Of a stretch of DNA of 39,603 nt, positions 33,151 to 39,603 are shown one piece after another. Numbering within the stretch: position 1 is the first letter of the stretch; every line of letters starts with the position of its first letter. This stretch comes from an uncultured Ruminococcus sp. (lineage in GTDB: Bacteria; Bacillota; Clostridia; Oscillospirales; CAG-272). The notes under the pieces were generated by a model. That model did no database searches and was not told the DNA's origin. It was given only the letters and a program-made list of their open reading frames with translations. The translations under genes and the position numbers were made by a program. Location of the stretch: contig CAJKRH010000015.1 of NCBI GenBank assembly GCA_905202255.1, positions 1 to 39,603 of the forward strand. Reading direction: 5' to 3'.

Positions 33151-33705
33151 TCAGATTTCCATAACCTCTCGGTCTTTTTTCGCAGTTACATCGTCAACAA
33201 TCTTGATATACTTGTCTGTCAGGTCCTGCGTATCCTTTTCGGAAGCTTTCTGTTCGTCCTCCGTCATTTCGGAATTCTTCTTCATAGCCTTTATCTTGTC
33301 GTTTGCCTCTCTGCGTACATTGCGGATGGCAACCTTTGCTTCTTCGCCCATTCTGGAAACCTGCTTTTTAAGCTCAAGACGCCTCTCCTCAGTGAGCGCG
33401 GGGAAAACGAGGCGGATAGTCTTTCCGTCGTTCTGCGGGTTGATACCGAGATCGCTCTCCTGAATGGCGCGCTCGATATTTTTGAGCGAGGAAGCATCCC
33501 AAGGTGTTATCAGCAGAGTTCTTGCATCCGTGGTCTTGACCTCAGCCATCTGAGCGATGGGTGTGGGTGTGCCCCAGTAGTCAACGCTTATCTTATTGAG
33601 AACCTGTGCGCTTGCTCTTCCCACGCGGATAGAGCTGAGCTCATATTCGTAAGAAGCGATGGATTTCTGCATTTTTGTTTCAAATTCCTTGACATCGAGT
33701 TTCAT
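33151..33705 (-). CDS. frr: Ribosome recycling factor
   Basis: Splits post-termination ribosomes with EF-G. The 184-residue protein matches family length (185): ASYEYELSSIRVGRASAQVL, a LLITPWDASSLKNIERAIQ segment and the C-terminal coiled coil. Start: ATG at 33705, sharing one base with the pyrH stop (TAATG), with AGGAGG 9 nt upstream. The longer frame to 33747 lies within pyrH and was rejected. Confidence 0.97.
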   Translation of the reverse strand: MKLDVKEFETKMQKSIASYEYELSSIRVGRASAQVLNKISVDYWGTPTPIAQMAEVKTTDARTLLITPWDASSLKNIERAIQESDLGINPQNDGKTIRLVFPALTEERRLELKKQVSRMGEEAKVAIRNVRREANDKIKAMKKNSEMTEDEQKASEKDTQDLTDKYIKIVDDVTAKKDREVMEI

Positions 33706-34418
33706 TATTTGTTTCCTCCTACTATTGTTCCTATTTTTTCGCCGCAAACGGCTTTGTAGATGTTTTCCGGGTCATCGAGACCGAAAAGAAGTATCGGTAT
33801 ATGATTTTCCATGCTGAATGATGTTGCCGTGAAGTCGAGAGCTTTCAGACCCTCTTTGAGAATATCGATATAGTCAATATTCGAGAGCTTCTTTGCCGTG
33901 GGATCGACCTTCGGGTCTGCCGTATAAACGCCGTCCACATTCTTTGCAAGCAGAACGATATCGGCATTTATCTCAGCCGCGCGGAGCACAGCCGCCGTAT
34001 CCGTAGAGAAAAACGGACTGCCTATTCCGCATCCGAATATGACAACTCTGCCCTTATTCAGATGTGAAACGGCTTTGTTTCTGATATACGGCTCGGCAAA
34101 GCGCTGCATTTCGACAGCCGTCATTACGCGGGTATCGACGCCGAGCTTTTCAAGCGCATCCTGAAGCGCGAGACAGTTTATGACGGTGGCAAGCATGCCC
34201 ATGTGGTCGGCTCTGGTGCGGTCCATATTCACGCCCTGTCTGCCTCTCCAGATATTGCCGGCGCCGACGACGATGCTGACCTGCGTGCCCGCGTCAACGC
34301 ACTTTTTTATCACGCGGCAGACCTCGTCTATAAAATCGTAGTTGAAGATGCCGTCCGAGCCTGCGGAGAGAGCCTCTCCAGAGAGCTTGACAAGCACCCT
34401 TTTGTAGCATGGTTTCAT
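33705..34418 (-). CDS. pyrH: UMP kinase
   Basis: Phosphorylates UMP to UDP; hexameric amino-acid-kinase fold enzyme feeding pyrimidine nucleotides and UDP-sugars. The 237-residue protein has VLVKLSGEAL (8-17), VVGAGNIWRGRQG, MDRTRADHMGMLATVINCLA, GCGIGSPFFSTDTAAVLRAA, and KNVDGVYTADPK. Start: AAGGAG 9 nt before the ATG. It heads the run pyrH-frr-uppS-cdsA-dxr-rseP-ispG-polC. rpsB and tsf, often just upstream in other bacteria, are not here. Confidence 0.97.
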   Translation of the reverse strand: MKPCYKRVLVKLSGEALSAGSDGIFNYDFIDEVCRVIKKCVDAGTQVSIVVGAGNIWRGRQGVNMDRTRADHMGMLATVINCLALQDALEKLGVDTRVMTAVEMQRFAEPYIRNKAVSHLNKGRVVIFGCGIGSPFFSTDTAAVLRAAEINADIVLLAKNVDGVYTADPKVDPTAKKLSNIDYIDILKEGLKALDFTATSFSMENHIPILLFGLDDPENIYKAVCGEKIGTIVGGNK

Positions 34419-34461
34419 GATGTTTTTCTCCTTCGGGTACAGAAATTTACTTTACTGTCTA

Positions 34462-34490
34462 ATTTTACCCTAAAAATGCGATTTTGTAAA
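34462..34490 (-). promoter_or_regulatory. Promoter of the pyrH-polC run
   Basis: Minus-strand TTTACA, 17-nt spacer, TAAAAT, ending 43 nt before the pyrH start codon. No other good promoter was seen between here and polC, so all eight genes may share it. Confidence 0.75.
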
Positions 34491-34508
34491 TAGATATTTT
34501 GTAAAAAC

Positions 34509-35183
34509 TCATTCCATTGCCGAAAAAAGTTCGCACGGCTCGTCTATCATCATGCGCGGGTCGGCATTACCGAGCACTTTTTTTCTCTCGGAAATAAGAA
34601 ATTCACGCGATTTGAAGCCCCATGTGCAGCTGACGGAAGCAAGACCGGCATTTTTCGCCGTCACTATATCAACTTCCGAATCTCCGACATAGAGTGCCTC
34701 ATCCGCACCGATGCCGAGAAGCGCGAGCGCCCTTTCCACCATTTTGGGGTCGGGCTTTTTCGGCGTATCAGCGCTCTCGCCTATGGCGACGGTGATGAGA
34801 GAGCCGAAATATTTGTCGCAGAGCTTCTTTACCGCGGCATCGAATTTATTGGATGTCACCGCCGTCTTTATCCCGCGGCTCTGCAAGCCCGCGAGCAGCT
34901 CTTCTATGCCGTCATACGGCTTGGTATAAACCTCGCTGTGGCGAAAGTAATATTCGCGAAATTCCGCGAGCATTGCGCTCTGCTCCTCTGCCGAAGTTCC
35001 CTCGGGAACGGCAAGCGCCATCAGCCGCGCCACTCCGTTTCCGACCATGCTCTGCACCTCGGGCACACTGTGCACCGGATAGCCGTGCAAAGCAAGCACA
35101 TGATTTACACCCGCCGCGAGGTCGTCTATGGTATTGAGCAGTGTGCCGTCGAGGTCAAAAATAACCGCTTTGTATTTACTCAT
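34509..35183 (-). CDS. HAD family hydrolase, phosphoglycolate phosphatase-like
   Basis: Haloacid-dehalogenase superfamily phosphatase, 224 residues. Motif I DLDGTLLNT (nucleophile Asp near residue 9), motif II VTSN, motif III lysine in PKKPDPKM, and motif IV GDSEVDI are all intact, with a helical cap (about 20-85), as in Gph/PpaX-like enzymes. Substrate cannot be fixed from sequence; phosphoglycolate or a similar small phosphate ester is likely. Start: ATG at 35183 with GAGG 6 nt upstream, overlapping the end of the serine acetyltransferase gene by 8 nt. The frame extends to 35204 but within the neighbour. Confidence 0.9.
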   Translation of the reverse strand: MSKYKAVIFDLDGTLLNTIDDLAAGVNHVLALHGYPVHSVPEVQSMVGNGVARLMALAVPEGTSAEEQSAMLAEFREYYFRHSEVYTKPYDGIEELLAGLQSRGIKTAVTSNKFDAAVKKLCDKYFGSLITVAIGESADTPKKPDPKMVERALALLGIGADEALYVGDSEVDIVTAKNAGLASVSCTWGFKSREFLISERKKVLGNADPRMMIDEPCELFSAME

Positions 35184-36078
35184 GCTTTCCCTCTTTATAA
35201 ACAAGCTCGGGCGCCTTCATCGATACGCGCATGTTTTTCGGCACGGATTCCGTGATAAATACATTTCCGCCGATGACGCTTCCCTCTCCTATCACGGTAT
35301 CGCCGCCGAGGATTGTCGCGCCCGAATAGATTGTCACATCGTTTTCTATTGTGGGATGACGCTTTTTGCCGCCGAGCTTACGCCCGAGCCTTGTGGAAAG
35401 CGCGCCGAGCGTCACGCCCTGATAAATCTTTACATTGTCGCCTATGACGGTCGTTTCGCCTATTACGACGCCTGTGCCGTGGTCGATGAAAAAGCTCTTT
35501 CCTATCGTGGCGCCCGCATTTATGTCTATACCCGTGCGGCTGTGCGCATATTCCGTCATTATTCTCGGAATAAGCGGCACGCCCGCCTCATAGAGTATAT
35601 GTGCGGCGCGGTATATAAATATCGCGAGAAATCCCGGATATGAGCATATTATCTCGCTCTTGCTCTTTGCCGCAGGGTCGCCGACAAACGCCGCCTCGAG
35701 GTCAAGTAACATCGCCTCCTCGAGCATCGGTATGCGGCGGACAAAATCCTCCGCCATCTCTGCGGCATATCTGCATCTGCAATCTCTCTGCTCCATATGG
35801 AAGGCAAGGCACAGCTGATTTTTCAGCGTTTCGTAAATGTGGCGTATGCCCTGCTCCGTCGCTTTTTCCGCGCTCTCGCCCGCGTGCGATACATCGCCGA
35901 AATAGCCGAGGAAAAGCACCCTTTTCAGGCTATGTATAAAATCGACTATCGCATCCCTGTCCGGCAGTGACGCTCCCGAAAAATCAAAGATATCGATATT
36001 TTCTTTTCTGATATTTCCGAGCCTCTCCGCTACCTCGCAAAGAAAGCCGGTTTCGTTTTTCTCCATAAAATCATGCAT
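35176..36078 (-). CDS. Serine O-acetyltransferase (CysE/EpsC type)
   Basis: Acetyl-CoA-dependent acetylation of serine, the first step of cysteine synthesis. The 300-residue protein has a long alpha-helical N-terminal domain (1-165) and a left-handed beta-helix of hexapeptide repeats (about 190-285). Key pieces: SRTGIDINAGATIGKSFFID, HGTGVVIGETTVIGDNVKIY, QGVTLGALS, and RHPTIENDVTIYSGATILGG. The catalytic histidine is in the DHGTG segment. The long N-terminal part places it with the EpsC-like group. Start: ATG at 36078 overlaps the end of the DMT gene; a TTG just upstream or an ATG at 36066 are possible, as no clear ribosome binding site is visible. Confidence 0.93.
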   Translation of the reverse strand: MHDFMEKNETGFLCEVAERLGNIRKENIDIFDFSGASLPDRDAIVDFIHSLKRVLFLGYFGDVSHAGESAEKATEQGIRHIYETLKNQLCLAFHMEQRDCRCRYAAEMAEDFVRRIPMLEEAMLLDLEAAFVGDPAAKSKSEIICSYPGFLAIFIYRAAHILYEAGVPLIPRIMTEYAHSRTGIDINAGATIGKSFFIDHGTGVVIGETTVIGDNVKIYQGVTLGALSTRLGRKLGGKKRHPTIENDVTIYSGATILGGDTVIGEGSVIGGNVFITESVPKNMRVSMKAPELVYKEGKHE

Positions 36079-36988
36079 CAAAAACGCCGAGTATCAGTAT
36101 ACCCGCCAAGGCTATGGCAAGCACAAGATACTGCGCCTTTGTAAGCTTCTCCTTCAGTAATATTCTTGCCCAGATAAGCGAAAATACGCAGTATGTCGAT
36201 ATCATGGGCGCGGCAACCACGGAATTTGCCGCTATAGCATAAGTATATGAAACCTGACCTGCCGTTTCGCAGATTGCGGCAACAATCTTCGGCTTCTCGC
36301 CCTTAAACGAGATTTTCTCGCGGCGGATAACCACAACATAAATAAAAGCAAATACTGCCATAAGCAGGAATGTCAGCTCATATGCGATAAGTCCTGCTGT
36401 CTCTTCTATCTTCGCGGGCATGCCCTCATAATCACCGAGCAGATATCCGTCCACAAATGTACCGAGCGCGTCTATAATGCAATAGAATATCGGGAACATG
36501 ACGGCGATAAAGCCCTTGGAATACTTTTTCTTCTCTTCTTCGCTGAGTCCCTCGCGAGCCTCTTTGTCTTTCTTCTGCTCAAGGATGGCAAGCGCCACAA
36601 CACCCACGCAGACAAGCACAAGACCGACATACTGGAGCGGATTCTCGGGAAATTCTTTCAGCACTACCATCAGAAGCACGCAGGCAAGCGCGCCCGAGGA
36701 ATTGCATATCGGCGAAGAAACCGAGAGCATGATATATCGAAGCCCGACATAGCCGAGTATCATCGAAAGAATATAGAAGAACGAAGCGGGCAGATATGTT
36801 ATGATATCGGCGAGCTTAAATTCTGCACCTGTTATCAGCAGGACAGCGGCATGAATGCCCATTACAAGTCCTACGAAAAATACCATTTTCCAATGGCTGA
36901 GTTTATCGTTTTCCTTAGAGCCCATCTTGGAAAAAACATCCGAGCCGCTCCAGAAGAGTATCGTTACAATTGAAAGCCAAAACCACAT
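36071..36988 (-). CDS. EamA/DMT superfamily transporter
   Basis: Integral membrane transporter of the drug/metabolite superfamily, 305 residues. About ten hydrophobic segments in two repeats: SIVTILFWSGSDVFSKMGSK (N-terminal), LRYIMLSVSSPICNSSGALA, and in the second half QVSYTYAIAANSVVAAPMIS, VFSLIWARILLKEKLTKAQY. The central cytoplasmic loop is charged (EQKKDKEAREGLSEEEKKKY). Members export amino acids or other metabolites; its operon partner serine acetyltransferase hints at a sulfur amino acid or serine derivative, but this is inference only. Start: AAGGAG about 12 nt before the ATG, a wide spacing. It follows a 25-codon ORF from the same promoter. Confidence 0.9.
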   Translation of the reverse strand: MWFWLSIVTILFWSGSDVFSKMGSKENDKLSHWKMVFFVGLVMGIHAAVLLITGAEFKLADIITYLPASFFYILSMILGYVGLRYIMLSVSSPICNSSGALACVLLMVVLKEFPENPLQYVGLVLVCVGVVALAILEQKKDKEAREGLSEEEKKKYSKGFIAVMFPIFYCIIDALGTFVDGYLLGDYEGMPAKIEETAGLIAYELTFLLMAVFAFIYVVVIRREKISFKGEKPKIVAAICETAGQVSYTYAIAANSVVAAPMISTYCVFSLIWARILLKEKLTKAQYLVLAIALAGILILGVFDA

Positions 36989-37049
36989 AATCTATTAAAT
37001 CTCCTTGAATTTTGTAATGTTTATCTGAAAAATCGAATCATCGCAAAAA

Positions 37050-37127
37050 TCACGGAGCACCTTCACATTTGCAAAAAAATTCGGTCACTTCAAAAATAAA
37101 TCGGAATGAATCATAAAAAATATCCAT
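37050..37127 (-). CDS. Candidate 25-residue small protein or leader peptide
   Basis: A 25-codon ORF with a textbook ribosome binding site (AAGGAGG, 6 nt before the ATG) placed about 17 nt after the predicted transcription start. The peptide starts MDIFYDSFRFIFEV, has six phenylalanines, a CKC motif at about 19-21 and ends GAP before TGA. The DMT transporter gene follows 61 nt later with its own ribosome binding site and no hairpin in between. It could be a leader peptide, a small membrane-associated protein, or a chance ORF. Function is not known; the case for translation rests on the promoter and binding site. Confidence 0.5.
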   Translation of the reverse strand: MDIFYDSFRFIFEVTEFFCKCEGAP

Positions 37128-37150
37128 TTTCACCCTCCTTCTTCCTATAC

Positions 37151-37179
37151 AGTATATCGCAAAAGCTCCGTAAAGTCAA
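37151..37179 (-). promoter_or_regulatory. Promoter of the small ORF-DMT-serine acetyltransferase-HAD operon
   Basis: Minus-strand TTGACT, 17-nt spacer, TATACT, each five of six to consensus. The predicted start is near 37144. It diverges from the peptidase promoter at 37241-37269. Confidence 0.8.
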
Positions 37180-37240
37180 TATTTTTTCTCCCGGGCGGCA
37201 CCGCTTTTTGTCGATTTTCGAAGAAAAAGTCCGCGCACTA

Positions 37241-37269
37241 TTGACATGGCAGTGTTTGTGTGCTAAAAT
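37241..37269 (+). promoter_or_regulatory. Promoter of the M6-type peptidase gene
   Basis: TTGACA (37241-37246), 17-nt spacer, TAAAAT (37264-37269), 49 nt before the start codon. Confidence 0.87.
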
Positions 37270-37318
37270 TACTGACTGTAAAAAGGATATTTTCCCTTTT
37301 CGGAAAGGAATATTTGTT

Positions 37319-38755
37319 ATGAAACCTATCGTACCTGCTCCGTTGCTCATCGTCATAGCAAGCTTTGACCCGAGCGGCGAAGGAATAAGCCATTATACAC
37401 CCGAGCATCCCGAGCTTCTGACAGACAAAACCTCGCCATACTACGGCGAGCAGTGGGCTATGACAAAACCCGCCGATTGTTATGACAGATTTTTCGGCGA
37501 AAACTGCCACTCCATGATGGATTTCTATAAGGAAATGACACAGGGCAAATTCTGGTTCTACCCCGTACATATCGACCATCCGCAAAGCGAAAATGCGCCC
37601 GAGGGCGTGCTTGCCGTTACGGTAAAGCTGAACCACCCCGCGGCACTGCGCAATCTGGAGGGATATGACAACGGAAGCGCCGCCGCAAAGGCTATTCATG
37701 ATATAGTTGCCGCCTGCGACCCCTACATAGATTTTGCCAAATACGATAAAAACGGCGACGGCACAATCACGCCAGATGAACTCGCGATAATCATACTCAA
37801 TGCGGGCTTCGACCATGCGACGACAAAGCCCGACCCCGAATACAAGGCACCCGATTATGAAAATGCGCCGCTTCCCACGCACCGCTATATGGTGCACGGA
37901 ACAAGCCAGCCCACAGAGGTTGAAATGCGCGGCGGCGTCAAGGTTGTCCGCATTTCGAATGTAGGCGAGCACAGCGGAAAAGGTCCCGTCACCATCGGCA
38001 CGCCCGCGCATGAGCTTGCACACAATGTCGGAGCGCAGGATATGTACTGCCGCTATACTCCACCCGCAGATTATGTTTTCGGCTGGCCGCTCCCGCTGAA
38101 TTTCTCGCTCATGTCCTGCGGAAATCATCTCGCGGGAGGCACGCGCCCCGCATATATCGACCCGTATCAGCGTTATTATCTTGGCTGGGCTGATGAAGTT
38201 GAGGTAACAGATGACGGCGTTTATACGCTCCATTCAACCTGCTCGGGCAAATATCAGATACTCAAGGTGCCCACGCCCGACCCTGATGAATATTTTCTTT
38301 GCGAAATAAGACTCAAGGAGGGCTTTGAGGAAGCGCTCACACCGGGAGACTCAAAGGGCGGCGTAGTTTTCTGGCTCATCGATGAAAAGGTTAATCGCGA
38401 ATGGTTTACAAAGGCGCAGTGCGTTTCTTCAAACCGTCCGAACGGCATGCCTCGCCATGATCTCGGAAACGCCATCCGCATTCGCAACGCTTTTGCCAAG
38501 ATAACCGATGAAAACGGTAATTTTGTGAAATACGGTCCGTGCTACGATGTCAAGGATACGCCATCCGACCCGTTTTTCTACAAATCCGACGACCCCGAAA
38601 CGGCGATTTTCGATTCTTCGCTCTATTGCGGTGCCGCATCCGGCTCTTATTCGCTTAATCGCTTTCCTGACGGCGTTTCAAAAAGCTGGAAGCTAACGGC
38701 AGAGGTTCTCGATAAGCCCGGTGCCGAAATGCGCATAAAAATCACAAGAGGATAA
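37319..38755 (+). CDS. M6-type (immune inhibitor A-like) zinc metallopeptidase without signal peptide
   Basis: Putative metzincin-type protease of 478 residues. The zinc site HELAHNVGAQDMY starts at residue 231 (HExxHxxGxxD), and a Met-turn-like LMSCG lies near 265. Other M6-like pieces are MMDFYKEMTQGKFWFYPV near 80 and an EF-hand-like calcium loop (DKNGDGTITPDEL) at 143-155. Start: AAAGGA about 9 nt before the ATG at 37319. The frame is open to 37106, but that extension covers the promoter. The chosen N-terminus (MKPIVPAPLLIVIASFDPSG) leads straight into the first beta strand of the catalytic domain with no signal peptide or propeptide, unlike secreted M6 enzymes. Single-gene unit with promoter and terminator. 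Proteolytic activity is inferred. Confidence 0.85.
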   Translation: MKPIVPAPLLIVIASFDPSGEGISHYTPEHPELLTDKTSPYYGEQWAMTKPADCYDRFFGENCHSMMDFYKEMTQGKFWFYPVHIDHPQSENAPEGVLAVTVKLNHPAALRNLEGYDNGSAAAKAIHDIVAACDPYIDFAKYDKNGDGTITPDELAIIILNAGFDHATTKPDPEYKAPDYENAPLPTHRYMVHGTSQPTEVEMRGGVKVVRISNVGEHSGKGPVTIGTPAHELAHNVGAQDMYCRYTPPADYVFGWPLPLNFSLMSCGNHLAGGTRPAYIDPYQRYYLGWADEVEVTDDGVYTLHSTCSGKYQILKVPTPDPDEYFLCEIRLKEGFEEALTPGDSKGGVVFWLIDEKVNREWFTKAQCVSSNRPNGMPRHDLGNAIRIRNAFAKITDENGNFVKYGPCYDVKDTPSDPFFYKSDDPETAIFDSSLYCGAASGSYSLNRFPDGVSKSWKLTAEVLDKPGAEMRIKITRG

Positions 38756-38757
38756 AA

Positions 38758-38791
38758 GAAAAAAGCCGTCGGCGCTGCCGACGGTTTTTTT
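38758..38791 (+). terminator. Rho-independent terminator of the peptidase gene
   Basis: Perfect 8-bp stem CCGTCGGC/GCCGACGG with a GCT loop, preceded by six A and followed by seven T residues, 10 nt after the stop codon. Confidence 0.96.
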
Positions 38792-38863
38792 GTGGGAGTG
38801 ATGAGCGCGCTTTTTATAAAAGCGTAAGGAAAAGTTGCTTTCATTTACGAAGAAAACGAGGGC

Positions 38864-38924
38864 GTACTTTTCTATGAAGAAAAGTACCAAAAGTCATCAA
38901 AGGAAGGCTCATCGCCCTCCTTTG
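38864..38924 (+). repeat. Two-hairpin repeat module, copy 1
   Basis: Hairpin A: GTACTTTTC (38864-38872), 6-nt loop, GAAAAGTAC (38879-38887). A linker including CAAAAGTCATCAAAG (38888-38902) leads into hairpin B: CAAAGGAAGG (38898-38907), 7-nt loop, CCCTCCTTTG (38915-38924; one mismatch). Then AAAC. Confidence 0.8.
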
Positions 38925-39312
38925 CAAACCTCCTCGCGCCCCGTCGAGTTAGCCGCGGCAAGTAATGCGCGTCAAGTGTGTACTATAAATAGCAAATCAA
39001 AAAGCTTTTATCTATCTCTCATCATATCATTAGCCATGCCGCGCGTGCGAACACAGCACCCGCAAAAAGCGAGGAGATTCGACGGCGCGGGTGATTCCGC
39101 CATAGCTTCTGATACACTTCCCATTACAACATAAACCCCGACTATGTGAGCAGGACTTGAAGCTTATCAAATTTGGGCAACTAAAGTTTAAGTCAGAACA
39201 GAATAAATCCCGCGTTAAGCATAGGTCTGAACCATACTTCCGGTTTTGTCTATGGTCGGGCTGTCGTAGCAGTATGTTCGTACGAGTCGCCGCGAGGCGA
39301 CAGGGTGAGTTT

Positions 39313-39373
39313 TCAAAGAGAGGGGAACGCTCTCTTTGATGACTTTTGCCGCGCTTTTCGTCAGTGAAAAGCG
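39313..39373 (-). repeat. Two-hairpin repeat module, copy 2 (inverted)
   Basis: Read on the minus strand: hairpin A CGCTTTTC/GAAAAGCG with a 6-nt loop (39352-39373), the same 15-base linker CAAAAGTCATCAAAG (39334-39348), then hairpin B TCAAAGAGAG/CTCTCTTTGA with a 7-nt loop (39313-39339), then AAAC. Loop sizes and order match copy 1 while the stem bases differ in a paired way. Confidence 0.8.
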
Positions 39374-39551
39374 TGAGAAAGGTGCATTTTTGCAAAAAAG
39401 TCTCTCCCTCAGTAGCCTGCGGCGACAGCTCTGCTCCTGTCTCGGCGACGCCGACCGAGTTTGCTCCGCAAATCGGTCAATTCCTCCCGGATGGAGCTAC
39501 ACAACACCAAAGTCCCGTCAGCCGCCAAAGCAAAAGATTAAATCCCCACTC

Positions 39552-39589
39552 GCTTTTTCTTTTGCATATGCAGGCGCAAAAGAAAAAGC
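39552..39589. repeat. Perfect 14-bp hairpin near the window end
   Basis: GCTTTTTCTTTTGC (39552-39565) pairs with GCAAAAGAAAAAGC (39576-39589) around a 10-nt loop. The following TATCAAAAAG resembles the linker of the two-hairpin module, so this may be a third, diverged copy cut by the window edge. Confidence 0.6.
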
Positions 39590-39603
39590 TATCAAAAAGA
39601 AAA

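Larger units (their letters stand above)
38792..39603. repeat. Non-coding region with clustered hairpin repeats
   Basis: About 0.8 kb with no ORF that has a ribosome binding site or recognisable product. It is full of inverted repeats: CGCTTTT/AAAAGCG (38808-38824); a two-hairpin module (38864-38924); an inverted-orientation second copy of that module (39313-39373); GTCGCC/GGCGAC closing a GCGA tetraloop (about 39287-39302); and a 14-bp perfect hairpin at 39552-39589. Between these, 38930-39285 shows no feature I recognise. The region continues past the window edge. Confidence 0.75.

Noticed and set aside
37106..37318. Longer start for the M6-type peptidase
   Set aside because: The extension covers the consensus promoter (37241-37269); a ribosome binding site precedes 37319.
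34509..38755. A defence or mobile-element island around the peptidase and transporter genes
   Set aside because: No integrase, transposase, nuclease, methyltransferase or toxin gene is present, and base composition does not change.
38835..39134. A 99-codon plus-strand frame in the right-end patch
   Set aside because: It translates the repeat module copy 1 (hairpins and linker); no ribosome binding site, no known product.
39030..39395. A 121-codon frame on the minus strand in the right-end patch
   Set aside because: It runs through the hairpin repeats, has no ribosome binding site and has an irregular, Cys/Arg/Ser-rich composition typical of spurious ORFs.
38792..39603. CRISPR array in the repeat-rich end
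   Set aside because: Repeats are few, palindromic, unevenly spaced and in both orientations; no regular repeat-spacer pattern.

Overview
The window looks like a chromosomal segment from an anaerobic, Gram-positive gut-type Clostridia (probably Oscillospirales or a relative); this is inferred from gene content and order, not from a search. Supporting signs are a PolC-type replicative polymerase, the HrcA/CIRCE heat-shock operon with grpE-dnaK-dnaJ-prmA-rsmE, the sporulation-lineage cluster HU-rqcP-yabP-yabQ-divIC, the MEP isoprenoid genes dxr and ispG, an ECF-type thiamine transporter under a TPP riboswitch, and AGGAGG ribosome binding sites throughout. Base composition is near 50% GC and looks even over the coding part. 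Nearly everything is on the minus strand; only thiT and an M6-type peptidase are on the plus strand. No phage, insertion sequence, CRISPR array or rRNA was seen.

Layout in map order. 1-6604: the 3'-truncated end of lepA, topB (topoisomerase III), a MATE exporter and an AlaA-type aminotransferase. 6687-6920: a tRNA operon (Gly-TCC, Arg-TCT, His-GTG in transcription order) with its own promoter and terminator. 7012-11561: S41 protease, greA, lysS (with an extra C-terminal tRNA-binding domain) and a one-pass membrane protein of unknown function. 11673-13676: a PucR/CdaR-type regulator behind its own promoter and an unknown multi-pass membrane protein. 13740-20678: the heat-shock operon hrcA-grpE-dnaK-dnaJ-prmA, then rsmE, which has a separate consensus promoter and a structured leader. 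20881-21856: TPP riboswitch and thiT (plus strand), ended by a terminator shared with the convergent cell-division gene. 21871-23709: HU, rqcP, yabP, yabQ and a DivIC/FtsB-like gene. 23858-34418: an eight-gene run pyrH-frr-uppS-cdsA-dxr-rseP-ispG-polC, joining nucleotide supply, ribosome recycling, undecaprenyl and phospholipid precursors, isoprenoids, envelope proteolysis and replication. 34509-37127: a 25-codon small ORF, a DMT transporter, serine O-acetyltransferase and a HAD phosphatase. 37241-38791: a divergent M6-type metallopeptidase with promoter and terminator. 38792-39603: about 0.8 kb without a credible gene, packed with hairpin repeats.

Most coding content is ordinary housekeeping. 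The places most worth a second look are non-coding or very small: (i) the hairpin-repeat cluster at the right end, where two inverted copies of a two-hairpin module keep their pairing although the stem sequences differ; (ii) the 25-codon ORF behind a strong promoter and ribosome binding site; (iii) the 263-nt folded spacer between dnaK and dnaJ; (iv) the rsmE leader; and (v) the LysRS fusion and a peptidase lacking a signal peptide. Several gene starts were moved to ribosome-binding-site-supported codons, as noted per gene.
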